64,000 nucleotides of DNA from Chytridium lagenaria. Taxonomy: Eukaryota; Chytridiomycota; Chytridiomycetes; Chytridiales; Chytridiaceae. Location: positions 124,001-188,000 of the forward strand of contig JAHLKC010000052.1 of assembly GCA_025449115.1 (NCBI GenBank). Reading direction: 5' to 3'. The position numbers and the translations under genes were made by a program. The notes under the pieces were generated by a model that saw only the letters and a list, made by a program, of their open reading frames with translations, was not told where the DNA came from and made no database searches. Numbering within the stretch: position 1 is the stretch's first letter; each line of letters begins with the position of its first letter. Shown piece after piece: positions 36,204 through 47,929 of this stretch.

Positions 36204-38914
36204 TGGGTATGCGAGTGAGGTGGGGAGGGTGAGGAGTGTGGAGTTTCCGCCGGGAGTGTTGCGGAGGAGGTTTTTGGCGGCGACGGGGGGGGCGGGGGGG
36301 TGACGGGGCCTGAGCAGGGACCGAAGCAGGAGAAGGTGGATTATTTTTTTTTTTTGTGTGGAGGGTGTGATAAATTATAGAATTGTTTATTTCATTGAGG
36401 GGTTTATTTGTAGATCTCTTTTTCTATTTGGGAGTGTTGGAATGATTTAATTTATTTGTTGTGTGGTGGGATGTTCTAATTTATGTGTTATGTTTTTGGT
36501 GGTGGAGGGTTTAATGGAGTTTTTAATGACATTGGGATAGTTGGTTAGGTAGGGTCATTCTTCCTGGTTTTACTTTTTGGGAAGGATTTTGGGGTATAAA
36601 ATAAACATGTATGGGTGAAGTACGCTTTAGTGGTGTTTGAAGAACTTTTTATTTTTCTCACTATTCCTATTTTTCTCACTATTCCTAAAAAGCAAAGTGT
36701 TTAAAGAGGAATCTGGGTGATAAGTAAAATAGCATCGGAATTATTTTTTTAAAGTCGTGGTTTAAAGTCGTGGAAATAGGTTTTTTTGGTTTTGTTTTGA
36801 GGCGTGTTTTTTCTTTGTGTGGAGGCGCTTGGCGCTTTTGAGTTTGTCAATTTCAATTTGTGTTTTTGTTTTTTGTTGTTGGCGTTCTGCGCCATTATTT
36901 TGCCCGTGCCAGCTGCGGGAGGGTGAGAAAGTCTATTAACCTTTTCTTTCTCACGGCTATTTACTTTGTAAATTGAGTCCAGCTTATACATCACTCTTGT
37001 TGTATTTGCGCCACTTTTTATTTACCCATATTTTAGTGCTGACGCTTTTTATAAGTCATTTGGGTTTGGTTCTTTGCTTGGGAAGTCACTTTTATACAGT
37101 GCTCACGCTTGACACCTCATCACCTGCATCTCTCGTTACTTGCTCTACGACAACCCTTAACACCGTCATCTCTATCCAACCATCACCCTTTTACTATCGT
37201 CAACTCCTTCCAACCGTCACCTTTTATTACCGTCACCTTCTTCTAACACCGTCAGCAACATCAACCGATCCTTTTTATCACAGTCACATCCTTCCAACAC
37301 CGTCACCTCCATTCAACACCGTCATCACCAACCAACCGTCACCTTTTCCACCGTCACCTCCATCCAACCGTCCCCTTTTACCACCCCCGTTTCCTTTCAC
37401 CCACCTCCACAAATGGAAAGCCTCAACCCCCTCCTCTCCACCCCGACCTCTTCTCCTACCACCACCCCACATCCCCTCGCTCCATAGCCCACCACCTCCT
37501 CCTTCTCTCAAAACATCGCATCCACACGTCATCGTTGGAAGGGATCGTCGGATCTGGTGAGAGGATGGAGGGGCGGAAGAGGAAGGAGATGATGGATGAG
37601 GAGGAGGAGGAGGTGAGTATCGTACCTTGAATTTTTGGCGCTTGCTTTTTAGTACCTCCACTCGTTCACCTTCTACTTTGTAAAAGCGTCGCTTGATGAC
37701 GTCTTTTTCGTATCCCTTTTCACTTCTTTACCCTCGTTTTACAAGTAAACTGGCGCTGGTCATCTTTTTAGTACCCATTTCCACTTATCCACCTTAACTC
37801 CACATATGAAACTGTGCTTGCCAACGTCTTCCGTACCCCTTTCGTCCACTTATCCACCCTCAACTCCGCAAAAAAAAACTGTCGCTTGCCAACGTCTTTA
37901 GTACCCCTTTCATCCACTTATCCACCCCACCCACAAAAATACCGCTTTCCAACTTCTTCAATACCCTTTCATCCACTTATCCATCTCAACTTAACAAAAA
38001 AAAACTGTCGTTGCCAACCTCTTTAGTACCCCTCGTCCACTTATCCACCCCCACCCACAAAAATGCCGCTTTCCAACTTCTTCAATACCTCTCCCCACTC
38101 ATCCAACCCCACAACAAAATACTAACCCTCACCCAAAAAGCCCATGCTCTCTCCCCACCTCACAACAACAACCTCCGCAGACGCCCTCCACCATCTCCCC
38201 AAACGCACCACCACAGCCTCCCACGATACACTCCTCCCATCATCTTCGGTACGTCACGGGGTCCCTCCATCCAAGCACCATTGTGAAACGAGCGGAAGCC
38301 CCGACAGAGTCGTTTCCGTCTACAAAGGCGTCGCCTTGGTGTATACCGCGTTATCGGGTGCCTGTTGCTAGTGCGGCGGAGAGTGAGGATGTGGTGATGG
38401 GGTGATGGAGGGGATGGGCGTGGGCGGTGGAACGCGTTGGTGGAGGCGTGTTGCTTGCGGCGGAGAGTGAGGACGGGGGCGATGGTTGGAGGGATGGGGG
38501 GGTCGTGGAAAGGATAAGGGGGCTGAGGGTAGGGTGTTATTGGTGTTATTTATTTATTTTGTCTTTGGAATAGGGATTTCTATGATGTGGTGGGTTTTCT
38601 TTTGTTGGAGATATGTCTCCGTTGCTCACATCTCTGCTTTTTTTTTTCTCTCGTCTCTTCTTTTTATTGCGTTTATTGTGGTGCTTCACAGAATTCTGTC
38701 CACCCTTCCCCATACCACAAAAAAAAACTGTTATGTTTATTGTTTATATCTTTATTCCTGATTGAAATATGGTTTGTTTTTAAAAACCGCTTGTTTTCTT
38801 TTTTTTTTTTTTTCGTTGTTTCTGGGATTCGAGTATCCCCTGTTGTTGAAAAATGGTATCCATTTGCAAATAAAAACGCCTTGTCAACGGCTGTTTTTTT
38901 TTTCTTACACCGTC
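36204..38914. other. Gene-poor region with pyrimidine-rich minisatellites
   Basis: About 37140-37400 has imperfect repeats of CACCGTCA(C/T)C..TCCAACC. About 37640-38110 has five or six copies of an ~80-90-bp unit containing GTACC(C)CTTTC, TCCACTTATCCACC and AACTGTCGCTTGCCAACGTC. Frames in between (37407-37481, 38144-38371) are low-complexity Ser/Thr/Pro and I do not call them genes. Confidence 0.5.
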
Positions 38915-40866
38915 ATGCCGAACCCATTTGATATGATTGAGGGATGGGATAGCGTCGCCCTCCATGATTTTCCTGAAACAGGACGAGGCCTTCAAGCACT
39001 CCACGATATCCCTAAACATCACGCCATTCTCTCCGCCCCTCCCTCCATCCTTTGGACGTCCCAAGCAGCCCTCACAGACCCGATTCTAGGTCCCCTCATC
39101 ACCCCATTCAACCTCTCCACTGACGACACACTCGCCATCCACCTCTTGTACGTCAAACACTCCCCTGCGTGTACTGATACAGGGGTGAGAAGACATCATG
39201 TGAGGATTCTGCCTGAGACTTATGAGTCGAGTGTTGTGTGGGGGAGGAGTTGGAGGTGTGTCGGGGGACGTCGGTGTATGGGGTTACTGGGAGGTTGAGA
39301 GAACAGATTGGAGAGGATTTTGGGGGGTTGGTGGAGAGGTTGTTTGGGAAGAATCGGGAGGTGTTTCCGTTGGATCGGTTTACTTTGGAGGAGGTAAGTC
39401 CTGGTTTATTTTTTTTGAACGTCCTGTTGTTTGTTTTTTTTTTTAACTGTGGATCCCTCCATTTTTGTCTGTTTGGGGTCTGATCTTACCCGCTTTATTC
39501 CTTCATTTACATCTTCTGTTTGGGTACTCGGTTTATTTCTCCATCTTCTTCTGTTCGGGGTTCCCTCTTACCTGTTTTCATCTTCTTTTCGACATTCCCT
39601 CTTACCTGTTTTCATCTTCTGTTCGACATTCCCTCTTACCTGTTTTCATCTTCTGTTCGAGGTTTCCTCTTACCTGTTCAATATCACCATCTTCATCTCC
39701 CCCGTTTCAATTCTCATCTTCATCTCCCAACCATTTACTTCCCCAACCCTCCTACACGTTCGTTTAACCATGACATTAATTCTATAATGGGGAACATTAG
39801 TACACATGGGCCCTCCTCACCGTCTACTCTCGAGCGATGGATTTCAACGTCCCCGCATCACCTGGTGTCCCGGCCTTTTCGTTACGATGCATCGTGCCGT
39901 ACATTGATATGGTCAATCATTCGGGAGAGGCGGAGCAGTGTCATTTGTATGATCAGAAGACGGGGTGTGTCAAGATTGTGGCGGGGAAGGACTTTAAGAA
40001 GGGGGATCAGGTGAGAGCTTTTTTGATGGGTGGGGTTTTTTTTTCGGGGATGGGAAATTTCACGTTGAAGAAGGAGAGTTGAAGGATATACATATGGATG
40101 AAAGCAACAAAGTGTGAGCTTGAAAGCAACAATTTATTGCTTATGTTTAAAAGATTGAAAGCAACAACATTGCTAATTTAAAAGCAGCAATGTTGTGCTA
40201 TATCTCGTTTTCTCGGACATAGTGGGAAACACCATTTTTCCATCCGTTTTCTTGTCGAATAATCCCGCTGTTCTCTATGTCTTTTTCGTTCTCATCTCTT
40301 CATACCGATCCTTACACTTTTCTTTTCCTTCCTCTTTTTAACATCACCCTTCAAAATTCCAGATCTTTATCAATTACGGCCCTGTCTCCAATTCCCGTCT
40401 CCTCCGTCTCTACGGTTTCGTCATCCCCAACAACCCTCACGACACCTACGATCTCATCCTAACAACCCACCCTCTCGCCCCCTTCTTCTCTCGCAAACTC
40501 TCTCTTCTCCTTTCCCAAAACCTTACAACAGACGCTACAACCGCAACCTCCACCTTCTCACTCTCCCTCACCGACCCGCTCCCAGAACCCCTTGTTCAGT
40601 ACCTCCGCATCCAGCGTATTGAGGATGAACGTGACTTTGAAAAGGCTGTGGGGTTTGTGGGGGTTGGGAATGAACGGGTTGTGGTGGGTGCGGTTGTGGA
40701 TGCGGTGTGGGATATTTTGGAGGGGATGGGGGAGGAGAGTGGGGGCGGCGTTGTTGGGAGTCGGAGGTGGAGTGCTGGGGTTGTGGTGGAATCGGAGAGG
40801 AGGATATTGAAGGCGACGTTGGAGGTTGCTAGGAAGAAGTTGAGGGAGCTTGATGAAGATGAGTAA
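38915..40866 (+). CDS. SET-domain lysine methyltransferase (Rubisco-LSMT/SETD class)
   Basis: Three exons (38915-39393, 39801-40010, 40363-40866). Motifs: ETGRGLQALHDI (SET start), TWALLTVYSRAMDF, SLRCIVPYIDMVNHSGEAE (the NHS motif that binds AdoMet) and IFINYGPVSNSRLLRLYGFV (the NYG..s...L..YGF signature), followed by a C-terminal helical region. This is the split-SET architecture of LSMT-like enzymes, which methylate lysines of non-histone proteins such as ribosomal proteins, cytochrome c or actin. The exons sum to 1193 nt. One extra G in the G5 run at 39240-39244 gives 1194 nt (397 aa) and joins the two halves of exon 1, so a base is probably missing in the sequence. The last ~220 coding bp are duplicated downstream. 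Confidence 0.87.
39540..39690 (+). repeat. Intronic minisatellite, ~37-bp unit
   Basis: Four copies of CCCTCTTACCTGTTTTCATC followed by TTCTGTTCGACATT, in intron 1 of the SET gene. Pyrimidine-rich on the coding strand. Confidence 0.88.
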
Positions 40867-41147
40867 GGGGGGGTTTTTTTTTGGAGGGATGGTTCATTTT
40901 GTGTTGAAAACTTTTTTTGGGTGCAGTGGGGGTCGGGAATGAATGGGTTGTGGGTGCTGTTGTGGATGCTGTGTGGGATATTTTGGAGGGGATGGGGGAG
41001 GAGAGTGGGGGTGGCGTTGTTGGGAGTCGGAGGTGGAGTGCTGGGGTTGTGGTGGAATCGGAGAGGAGGATATTGAAGGCGACGTTGGAGGTTGCTAGGA
41101 AGAAGTTGAGGGAGCTTGATGAAGATGAGTAAGGGGGGGTTTTTATT
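40653..41147 (+). repeat. Tandem duplication of the 3' terminal exon of the SET gene
   Basis: About 40653-40880 recurs at about 40920-41147, offset 266 bp measured at the stop codons. The second halves are nearly identical. The downstream copy keeps an open frame to the same RELDEDE end, differs by one in-frame 3-nt deletion, and is preceded by TTTTTTTGGGTGCAG, a good 3' splice site at about 40926. It could act as an alternative last exon. Confidence 0.85.
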
Positions 41148-41610
41148 GATACCATTGTTGGATTTTTTTTTTTGCGTATGTTTGCGAGGAGGGGGATAAC
41201 CGTGCCTCTTTAAAGATTGGATATTTTCTTTGCAATCATGTGGATGGTTTGATGTTTCCGTTTTTTCAAGATGACCGGTTTCATCCTTTAAATTTTATGA
41301 TATCAATGGAGAACACGACGCTGTATGAGCTTATGAGTAATTCTTTACCGCCCAACTGTGCATTAGCCAGACCACAAAAAAAAAACACTTACACTTAAAC
41401 ACAAAGTATCGACGCATCAGAGGTTGACATGCTTTGGGTTGGGTTTTGATGTCGCGTTGCGGGTTCATTTGCTTACAGAACGACGTACTATCTCACACAA
41501 TGAGCACTTGAATGCCATCGTCGGCAACTTTTTTCATCAAGATAACGGTGTGATGTAAATAGCTCATGCAAGTAAGTGTTTATTAGGCTCATAAAGACAT
41601 TATCGCCTTG
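41148..41610. other. Intergenic spacer between convergent genes
   Basis: No gene seen between the SET gene duplicate and the 3' end of the four-TM gene. Confidence 0.4.
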
Positions 41611-42609
41611 TTATGGTTTAAGCAGGGTTAAACGAGGTATGATGTAAGATACAGCAAAATAGATGTAAAGAAACACAAAAAAATTATGCCGAATTGGGAA
41701 CAAGGAACAATTAAACGTCCAACGGATCAAATTTCCTCCCTCATTGATAGTAAAGAACGTCAACTTATCAAACACCATAAACGCAACAACAAATATGGCA
41801 TCCGTGATCACAGCCGCCACGCCCATCCATAGACCCCAGAATAACTCTACGTTGAGGCTCTGACGGATACGAGGACGGAGATCAATGGAGAGGATGATGG
41901 CGATGAGAAGGAAGGAAGCGTGGAGGGAGGCAAGGATGAGGATGGCGAGACGGAAGGAGTCGCGGACGCGGGTGACTTGGTGGGTGGTGTGGGCACGGGG
42001 TTGGTACCAGAAGGAAAGGTTACGCCATACGAGAATGTTATCAATGTACTTTTTTTATGAATGTAGTTGTTAGGTTTAGTAAAAAAGAGGATGGAAAATA
42101 AAGATGATAGTAATAAATAAAGAGAATGGAAGAATAGATGAACTTACAGCTAACATGGCGGCAGCACCAGCAATCACAGCTAAGATGGCAAAGGCTGCGG
42201 CAGCCTTTCTCTCACCACCACAAAGGGCGTCCGAAAGATCAATAGCAAAGGGATCCTTGTCCTCTTTCACGTCCTTGCACACATCCTGGATGTACCGACA
42301 ATTGCTTGTCGGATCATCCGTGCAGATACGGATGAGACCAATGTAAGAATCTGAGAAGAAAAGGGTGGGTTGCAATTGCGTGGAGACGTTTGTTGCGCGG
42401 TAGATTGTTGGGGATGACAGGAATGCGATGGAGAAGACAAGGGGGACAAAGAAGAGAGAAAAGTAGAAGAAGACGCGGGGTGCGTGGATGGGGGTTGATG
42501 CGTGGGATGGATCGCCTGTAGCTGACTTTGCGGCGTCGGTGGCGACCAGAACCACTGCCGGGGTGGTTTGTTTTGGATTGGGAGATGGTGTTGATACTTG
42601 TGATGCCAT
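41611..42609 (-). CDS. Uncharacterised four-TM membrane protein (299 aa)
   Basis: Two exons (42148-42609 and 41611-42048; intron 99 bp, GTAAGT..AAAAAG) total exactly 900 nt, in frame. The cytosolic N-terminus is S/T/P-rich. TM1 is YFSLFFVPLVFSIAFL. It is followed by an extracellular loop of about 75 residues with three or four Cys (ICTDDP..NCRYIQDVCKD..LCGG). TM2 is AAFAILAVIAGAAAMLA, TM3 is FRLAILILASLHASFLLIAI, TM4 is GVAAVITDAIFVVAFMVF, and there may be a further hydrophobic stretch near the C-terminus. The topology recalls SUR7/claudin-like or MARVEL-like fungal proteins, but I see no diagnostic motif, so no function is assigned. Confidence 0.75.
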
Positions 42610-44609
42610 TGTATGTAAATGATGTGAAGTAGTTTGGATGAGGTGAGGATGAGGTGAGGTGAGGTGAGGTAGTGTGAGGTGTGAAGAAAGCAAAGAGAGT
42701 GTTTTTATATTGATTAATGAATGGGGGAATGGTAATAGTGACGACATCATAGACATGCTGTAATTTGTGTAACACAACTAAATCTGTGATGTCATTGCTG
42801 ATAAAAATACTATTAATAAAATACTTTGTACTGTTTGTTATGTAAATAGTAAATACTATAATAATTATGTAGCATTATGTAGTATTAGTAATCAATAATA
42901 AATACATATAGATAGATAGAACTGACTCATTGATGCTCTTGCAACGTCATGATGCATCTCCATCCTTACCATTGAAATTCTTCTCTCTGATCAAATATTA
43001 AAAGCTGCGCATTATTCTCGCACTTGAATGGAATATATTCCCCTGATATGTCCAACTACCAGAGATATCTCCACAGCAATATGTTATGCACTCTCTTTCT
43101 CACATTTCGTTATCATTGAGTGTCGTAAGCTTTGTTTTAAAAGACTCCATGACAGCAAGCAGTACAGTGCTTATACTCTTTCCCGTCAGCATAACATTTC
43201 AAATTACCGTTAACAACCGGGATGTTGCGTAATTTTTTTCTAAAAAAAAATAGAACGCTATAGGGAAAGGATGCAAGCAAATATAGTAAGGCGACAGCGG
43301 ACACATACCACATTTCTGCTGCTTATACACGCACATGGGCGACGTCTATATTTCCCTTACAAATATTCATCAAGTTTCATGAATAGTATACACAGATCAT
43401 AAAAGACAACTTACAAAACTAGCAGAGTGGAAGAAAAGCTTGCATGGCAAACTATTGAAGGATTCACAGGTATCGACGTAGTCTTTCGACATCAACTAAT
43501 GTTGATGCTCGATCTTGTGGTCACATCGTCATGCAGACTGCTCCACAACAATTGGTCATATCCCTCTTGAGCTCCTTGCTTACTTTCTGAGAACTATGTA
43601 ACCATCATGATACAAAAAAAAAGACATGCCTCAGCTGTATGCATGGTTTTAAAAAGATCATCCTGAATTTCTACTGTGTCGGGAGCTTGCAGGAGGGAAG
43701 GGAGAGGGCGATGGTTGGAGGCGATGTAAAGTTGGCAAGCCCTGCTCTTTGTTTTGGTGTTCCCCACGATGTTCTCTGATAACCCCCTAATTGAATTCCA
43801 TCAGGGTCGGCGAGATGGCTGCATACTGTGTAAGGCAGCCTCCTTGCAGACTCTGTTATATCGTCAATTTGGGGCTGAACTTCAGTCTGGAATTTGGTCT
43901 TTGGGACCTTGGCTCTGTCAAACAGTATTTTTGACCACCCCTTGAATCTTCAGTGGTGAAACCATAAGAACAAACACACAACAACAACAACAACAACACA
44001 ACGCCTTCACCTCCTGAGTTCTGCGACGAAGCGTTGCGCTCAAAGTAAACAGATCCTTGCTACTACGTCTTTAGTCCCGTCAACTCCATACTCGTTTATC
44101 CTCATATTCGACATCAATATTCAGTACCATATTTATAAAGACGTCATTTAATCATCAGCCCACTACCTCTTACTACTCAACACTTGACTCATCATCAAAG
44201 TAAGTTTTGTAAAGGCAACACGCGAGAAAAGGCAAATCACTCCAAGAGACGCCCACCCTTCATTCATAGATCGCGTGCCCATTGCCGTTGGTGGCTGGCT
44301 TCGAACAACTATCAGCCCTTTGAAAAGTAAAACAATTTCCAAAAAATCACCGCATTCCGTTCCGCCCCAACAACTAACAAGGGGAGACACACCTTCCCCT
44401 TCATTCATTTCAACGTCACCGCTCACCGCCTCCGTTTCTGGTTCTCAGAGAAAAAGATATACCCTGCGGTTATTCTGTGGCGCGCATCATACATACCCCG
44501 CTGCATTCCCGCTGTCGGATCTTTTGAGCATCACATCAGTGTGAAGGACACAAGTATCCAAGCAACAAATTCAAAAGTCTTCTGATCTCTTAACGTTTGA
44601 AGAGTCATC
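42610..44609. other. Divergent intergenic region
   Basis: Between the start of the four-TM gene and the start of the WW-LEA2 gene. It has a GAGGT microrepeat (about 42640-42670), AT-rich DNA and a (CAA)n tract near 43980. Open frames at 43754-43945 and 44163-44544 overlap on both strands and are not recognisable. The upper part probably holds the WW-LEA2 promoter and 5' UTR. Confidence 0.4.
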
Positions 44610-46743
44610 ATGGTGCGTTCCATCATCCATCCCACCCATCGTCCTTGCGTCATATCGCATCTCCTTTCTATTCTTATTTTCTTCTTTCTTCATAGTCTTA
44701 CAGCGACTCAAGACCCCTCCCGACAGGATGGTCTGCAGCATGGGACTCGAACTACGGACGTTTCTATTACATCACCCCAGAAGGAACCTCCACCTGGCAT
44801 GATCCAAGAGCACCTGTTTCCACAACAACTACAGCCCCATCTGCCTCAACATTCACCTCTGCCCCCTCTACGGTTATTTCTGAACCAACTCCACCACCCG
44901 ACACACAGGTATAACTTGTTTACTAAGACATCTGTTTAACGTCGTAGGATCTACCTTCTGTTCCGGCTATGAGGACGGCCTCGCCGTTGCCTATTGAACC
45001 CACACCTATGTATGAGGAGAAAGGCATTGCGGGTAAACCTTCAATGACTTTTTCGGATGTGCCGTTGGCGGATGGGAGGAGTTCGTATGCGGCGCCGGAT
45101 AGCTATCAGAGTGGAGCCCCAATATTGGCTGGAGCAGGTTTGTTTTTTGCTCCTACTTTATATTTAGTCCAAAATGATGGTTTATCGTTTACATTATTTG
45201 TTCAAACCTAACCCTTTTTCCATTACCTGTTTTTCGGTTAATTCCCAAATAAACAGCTCCCGTCGCCTACTCCAACATCTATGACCACGCCAATTACAGT
45301 TACGACAACGGAGGCTCCATGCCCTCCCAACCAGACCCAACCATCCAAAAAATGTTTGACCATGACCAACCCCGTCGTGCCTCCGCCGCTGGACTCCTTA
45401 CTCACCCCCACGACCCCAACAGTGGCTACTACGACCCCAATTACAACGCCTACGCCTCCCCGCAGGCCGCTCAACTCCGCGATCGATCCGGCAGTATCCC
45501 CAACACTGGAACCTACTATGCTCCTGGAGTTGGAAATGGGCCTGGGGGCATCCATTACTCCCAACTCCCCACTCAGGACGCCAATTACGGCACTTCATCG
45601 TCTGGGTACCTTACCGACCAACCATACCGTCAATCCCTCGCTCAGCCCCACAACCCTTCCACGACAACCCCATACCGTCCCAGCACCGCTCCCACCCGCG
45701 TGTCTTCCCCACCCCCTTCTACCCGTCGTCCATCCGACCCTACCTTCCCACCGCCCTCCTCCACCGTGAATCCCCATAAGCGGTCTCAACGCTACTGTTG
45801 CGGTTGTTTCCGTACCCGTGGTGGGTGTTGTGCGTTCTGGTGGATCCTGGTCTTGTTGTTCCTCGCTGGAGCTGGTGTTGCTGTCTTCTTCTTTTTCCCA
45901 AGAGCGCCTATTGTTGTTGTTGGACAACCTTATGTCAATCCTGGGACTACTGGATTGAAGACGTCGGGGGATTTAGCGACGGCGAGTGTTGCAAAGCCCT
46001 TTATTATTGAGTTTGATTTGAGGACGGATGTGTCGATTTTCTCGCCTAATAGAGTTAATGTGAAGGTGGATAAGTTGACGTTTGTGGTAAGTACCCTTCT
46101 TTGGTTGGCTTATATCTAGTTGTTTTATTGTAAATGACATGCGCCAAAATCGAATTGTTGCTTTAAGATGTGCAACTAATTACGTGTTTTTTTAGGGCAC
46201 TTTGCTTGACGCTGCCCGTAAAAAGTTGAACGCAAGGGCGAATGGACAGGCTAACAGTGTCACTTTTAAAAGCAACGCCAACACTACCTTTACACTCGTA
46301 AGCCCACCTCTCTCATCTATACGTATTTCTTTACCATACCAACAAACTCATACCCCCCTTTTTTCCAGCCCGTCACACTCGCCTACTCTATCACAACGCC
46401 CGCCACATTCATCGCCCTTGTTCCCGACCCTGTCGTTGCGGTTCTCTACCAATCCTGCTTGGCGCCTGGCAGTAAACCGAATCTTCGGATGAGTTATACC
46501 ACGCAGGTGGAGATTGGATTGATCAGTTGGACGGGGTATAAACCGAGTTTTGATGGGGATTTGGATTTCCCTTGTCCTGTCAATGGAGCGACTTTGACGA
46601 GTTTGTTGTCTAAACGAGGGGGGAGTAGGTTTTCGGGGAGTTTTTTGAGTGTGTGGGGAAGTGCTTTATGTTTATGTGCTTTATGGTGGAAGGAGACTTT
46701 GGTTTTAGGTGATTTGGGGGTGGTGCTTGGATTGTTTTTTTGA
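44610..46743 (+). CDS. WW domain - TM - LEA2-like protein (570 aa)
   Basis: Six exons: 44610-44612, 44696-44908, 44948-45137, 45257-46086, 46196-46297, 46369-46743. They total 1713 nt, in frame throughout. Exon 1 is only the ATG. A WW domain opens the protein: RPLPTGWSAAWDSNYGRFYY, ITPEGTSTWHDPR, with both Trp and the final Pro present. Then come a long Pro/Ser/Tyr/Asn-rich linker, a Cys-rich juxtamembrane motif (YCCGCFRTRGGCCAFWW), a TM segment ILVLLFLAGAGVAVFFFF, and a lumenal or extracellular LEA2-like beta domain (FIIEFDLRTDVSIFSPNRVN, then KVDKLTF). WW domains bind Pro-rich ligands on the cytosolic side, often ubiquitin-ligase adaptors. LEA2/NDR1-like domains occur in membrane-attached fungal vacuolar proteins. 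The fusion suggests an adaptor; its partner is unknown. Confidence 0.82.
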
Positions 46744-47215
46744 CTGCGACAGTAAAGTATAATATATGCATTATATCAACGAGTTGGGTTGTTTTCTTTT
46801 CTGTGGTGTTGAGGATGAGGTGAGTGAAGATGGTAATAGTACAAACCTCTATCGCGAAGATGTTAATGTGCTTGCAACCCATAAAAAGAACACCCTAAGT
46901 ATATACTCTGAGACTTTTTTCGTGCACGTTGAGGAGGTATAGGAAGGAAGTGGTGATTGATACGACGCGTTTTTTTGGTGGTGCTTGGTGCGGGTTTTTC
47001 TTTTCGATTGAGATCCATCGGATAAGGGGAAACTGGATTTGTTACGGCTTATTATTAACCCTAACACTAATAAATCACGAACTGATTGTTCTCGCCGCGA
47101 CAAGTAAGCTTTGCCTTTTGTAATTAGTCAAGGTCAAAAGTAAACCCCGGACTTTGCATGCACTTTGATAGTTAAATCTGCAGCAGGTGTAAGCCGAAAA
47201 GTGTAACTTTATAAA
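46744..47215. other. Spacer between WW-LEA2 gene and the repeat-flanked copia element
   Basis: No gene seen; short frames only. Confidence 0.4.
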
Positions 47216-47514
47216 GATTGATGGACTATCAAGCACAGAATAGGAGGAAAGATTAATAAAAAGGTATGATGTAGGTATGTCTCGTCTAAATGGTCTATGG
47301 ATTTCTTTACTGTCCACCTTCCTTCCCTCACGTCTATCGTAGATACCAATAAGATTTTGTAATAACAATATACCTTTAAAAGATGACACTTTTTGTTGTA
47401 TGGGATACGCGACCAAGGTTCACTAATATAGTAATTATTGTAATAATTATAAGCGCATCCACTATATTCCGAAAAGAACGTAAGCATCCACTGTAAATAT
47501 TCCGAATAGAAAGC
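47216..47514 (+). repeat. ~300-bp direct repeat, left copy
   Basis: Nearly identical to 54757-55050 (from GATTGATGGACTATCAAGC to CCGAATAGAAAG), with a 6-bp indel (CCACTG) near 47490 and scattered substitutions. It abuts the outer end of the copia 3' LTR. Not part of the copia LTR; it may be a solo LTR or MITE-like unit of another family. Confidence 0.85.
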
Positions 47515-47926
47515 GTGGAAAACACGAAAGGAAGTTTGTTTGCACCAAAAGTGTGAATAAAGAGTGGTTTATTAAGTAAGTTGAGTGAAAAGTTGGAGTG
47601 TGTCAACTAGAGGGAAAGCGCTTGCAAGTGCAAAAGGTGGTGTGAGGGAAAGGAGGTGAGTGCTCCTTTTATATGCGAGCGCTGTTCCCTTCAGAGTTGC
47701 TGCGGGCTGCTTCAAGGGAAGCGTACCGCCACTTTGGCGTTTTGAGACGATGGGTGAAGGGGGTGAGTTGAAAGGACAGTCAAATCAATGAGTGTAACCT
47801 GTTTATAACCCAATAAATCAGTATACTTGTGTAACTTGATTCTTTATTTGTTTTGTCTCCAAGGTTGGTATCCCAGGAGTCCGTCGGCCTTTGGAGGCGG
47901 CAACGGAACCTCACTGGTTTCCAACA
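47515..47926 (-). repeat. Copia 3' LTR
   Basis: 412 bp. On the minus strand it begins TGTTGGAAACC and ends near GTGTTTTCCAC. Differences from the other LTR include GGTGGTG/GGTAGTG, GATGGG/GACGGG and a 2-3-nt indel. Confidence 0.92.
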
Positions 47927-47929
47927 CTT

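Noticed and set aside
36204..36330. Extension of GT14 copy 2 in another frame (..SVEFPPGVLRRRFLAATGG)
   Set aside because: Plausible C-terminus but not supported by copy 1, which ends differently; left as a note in the gene entry.
40829..41155. 108-aa minus-strand frame
   Set aside because: Antisense of the duplicated SET terminal exon.
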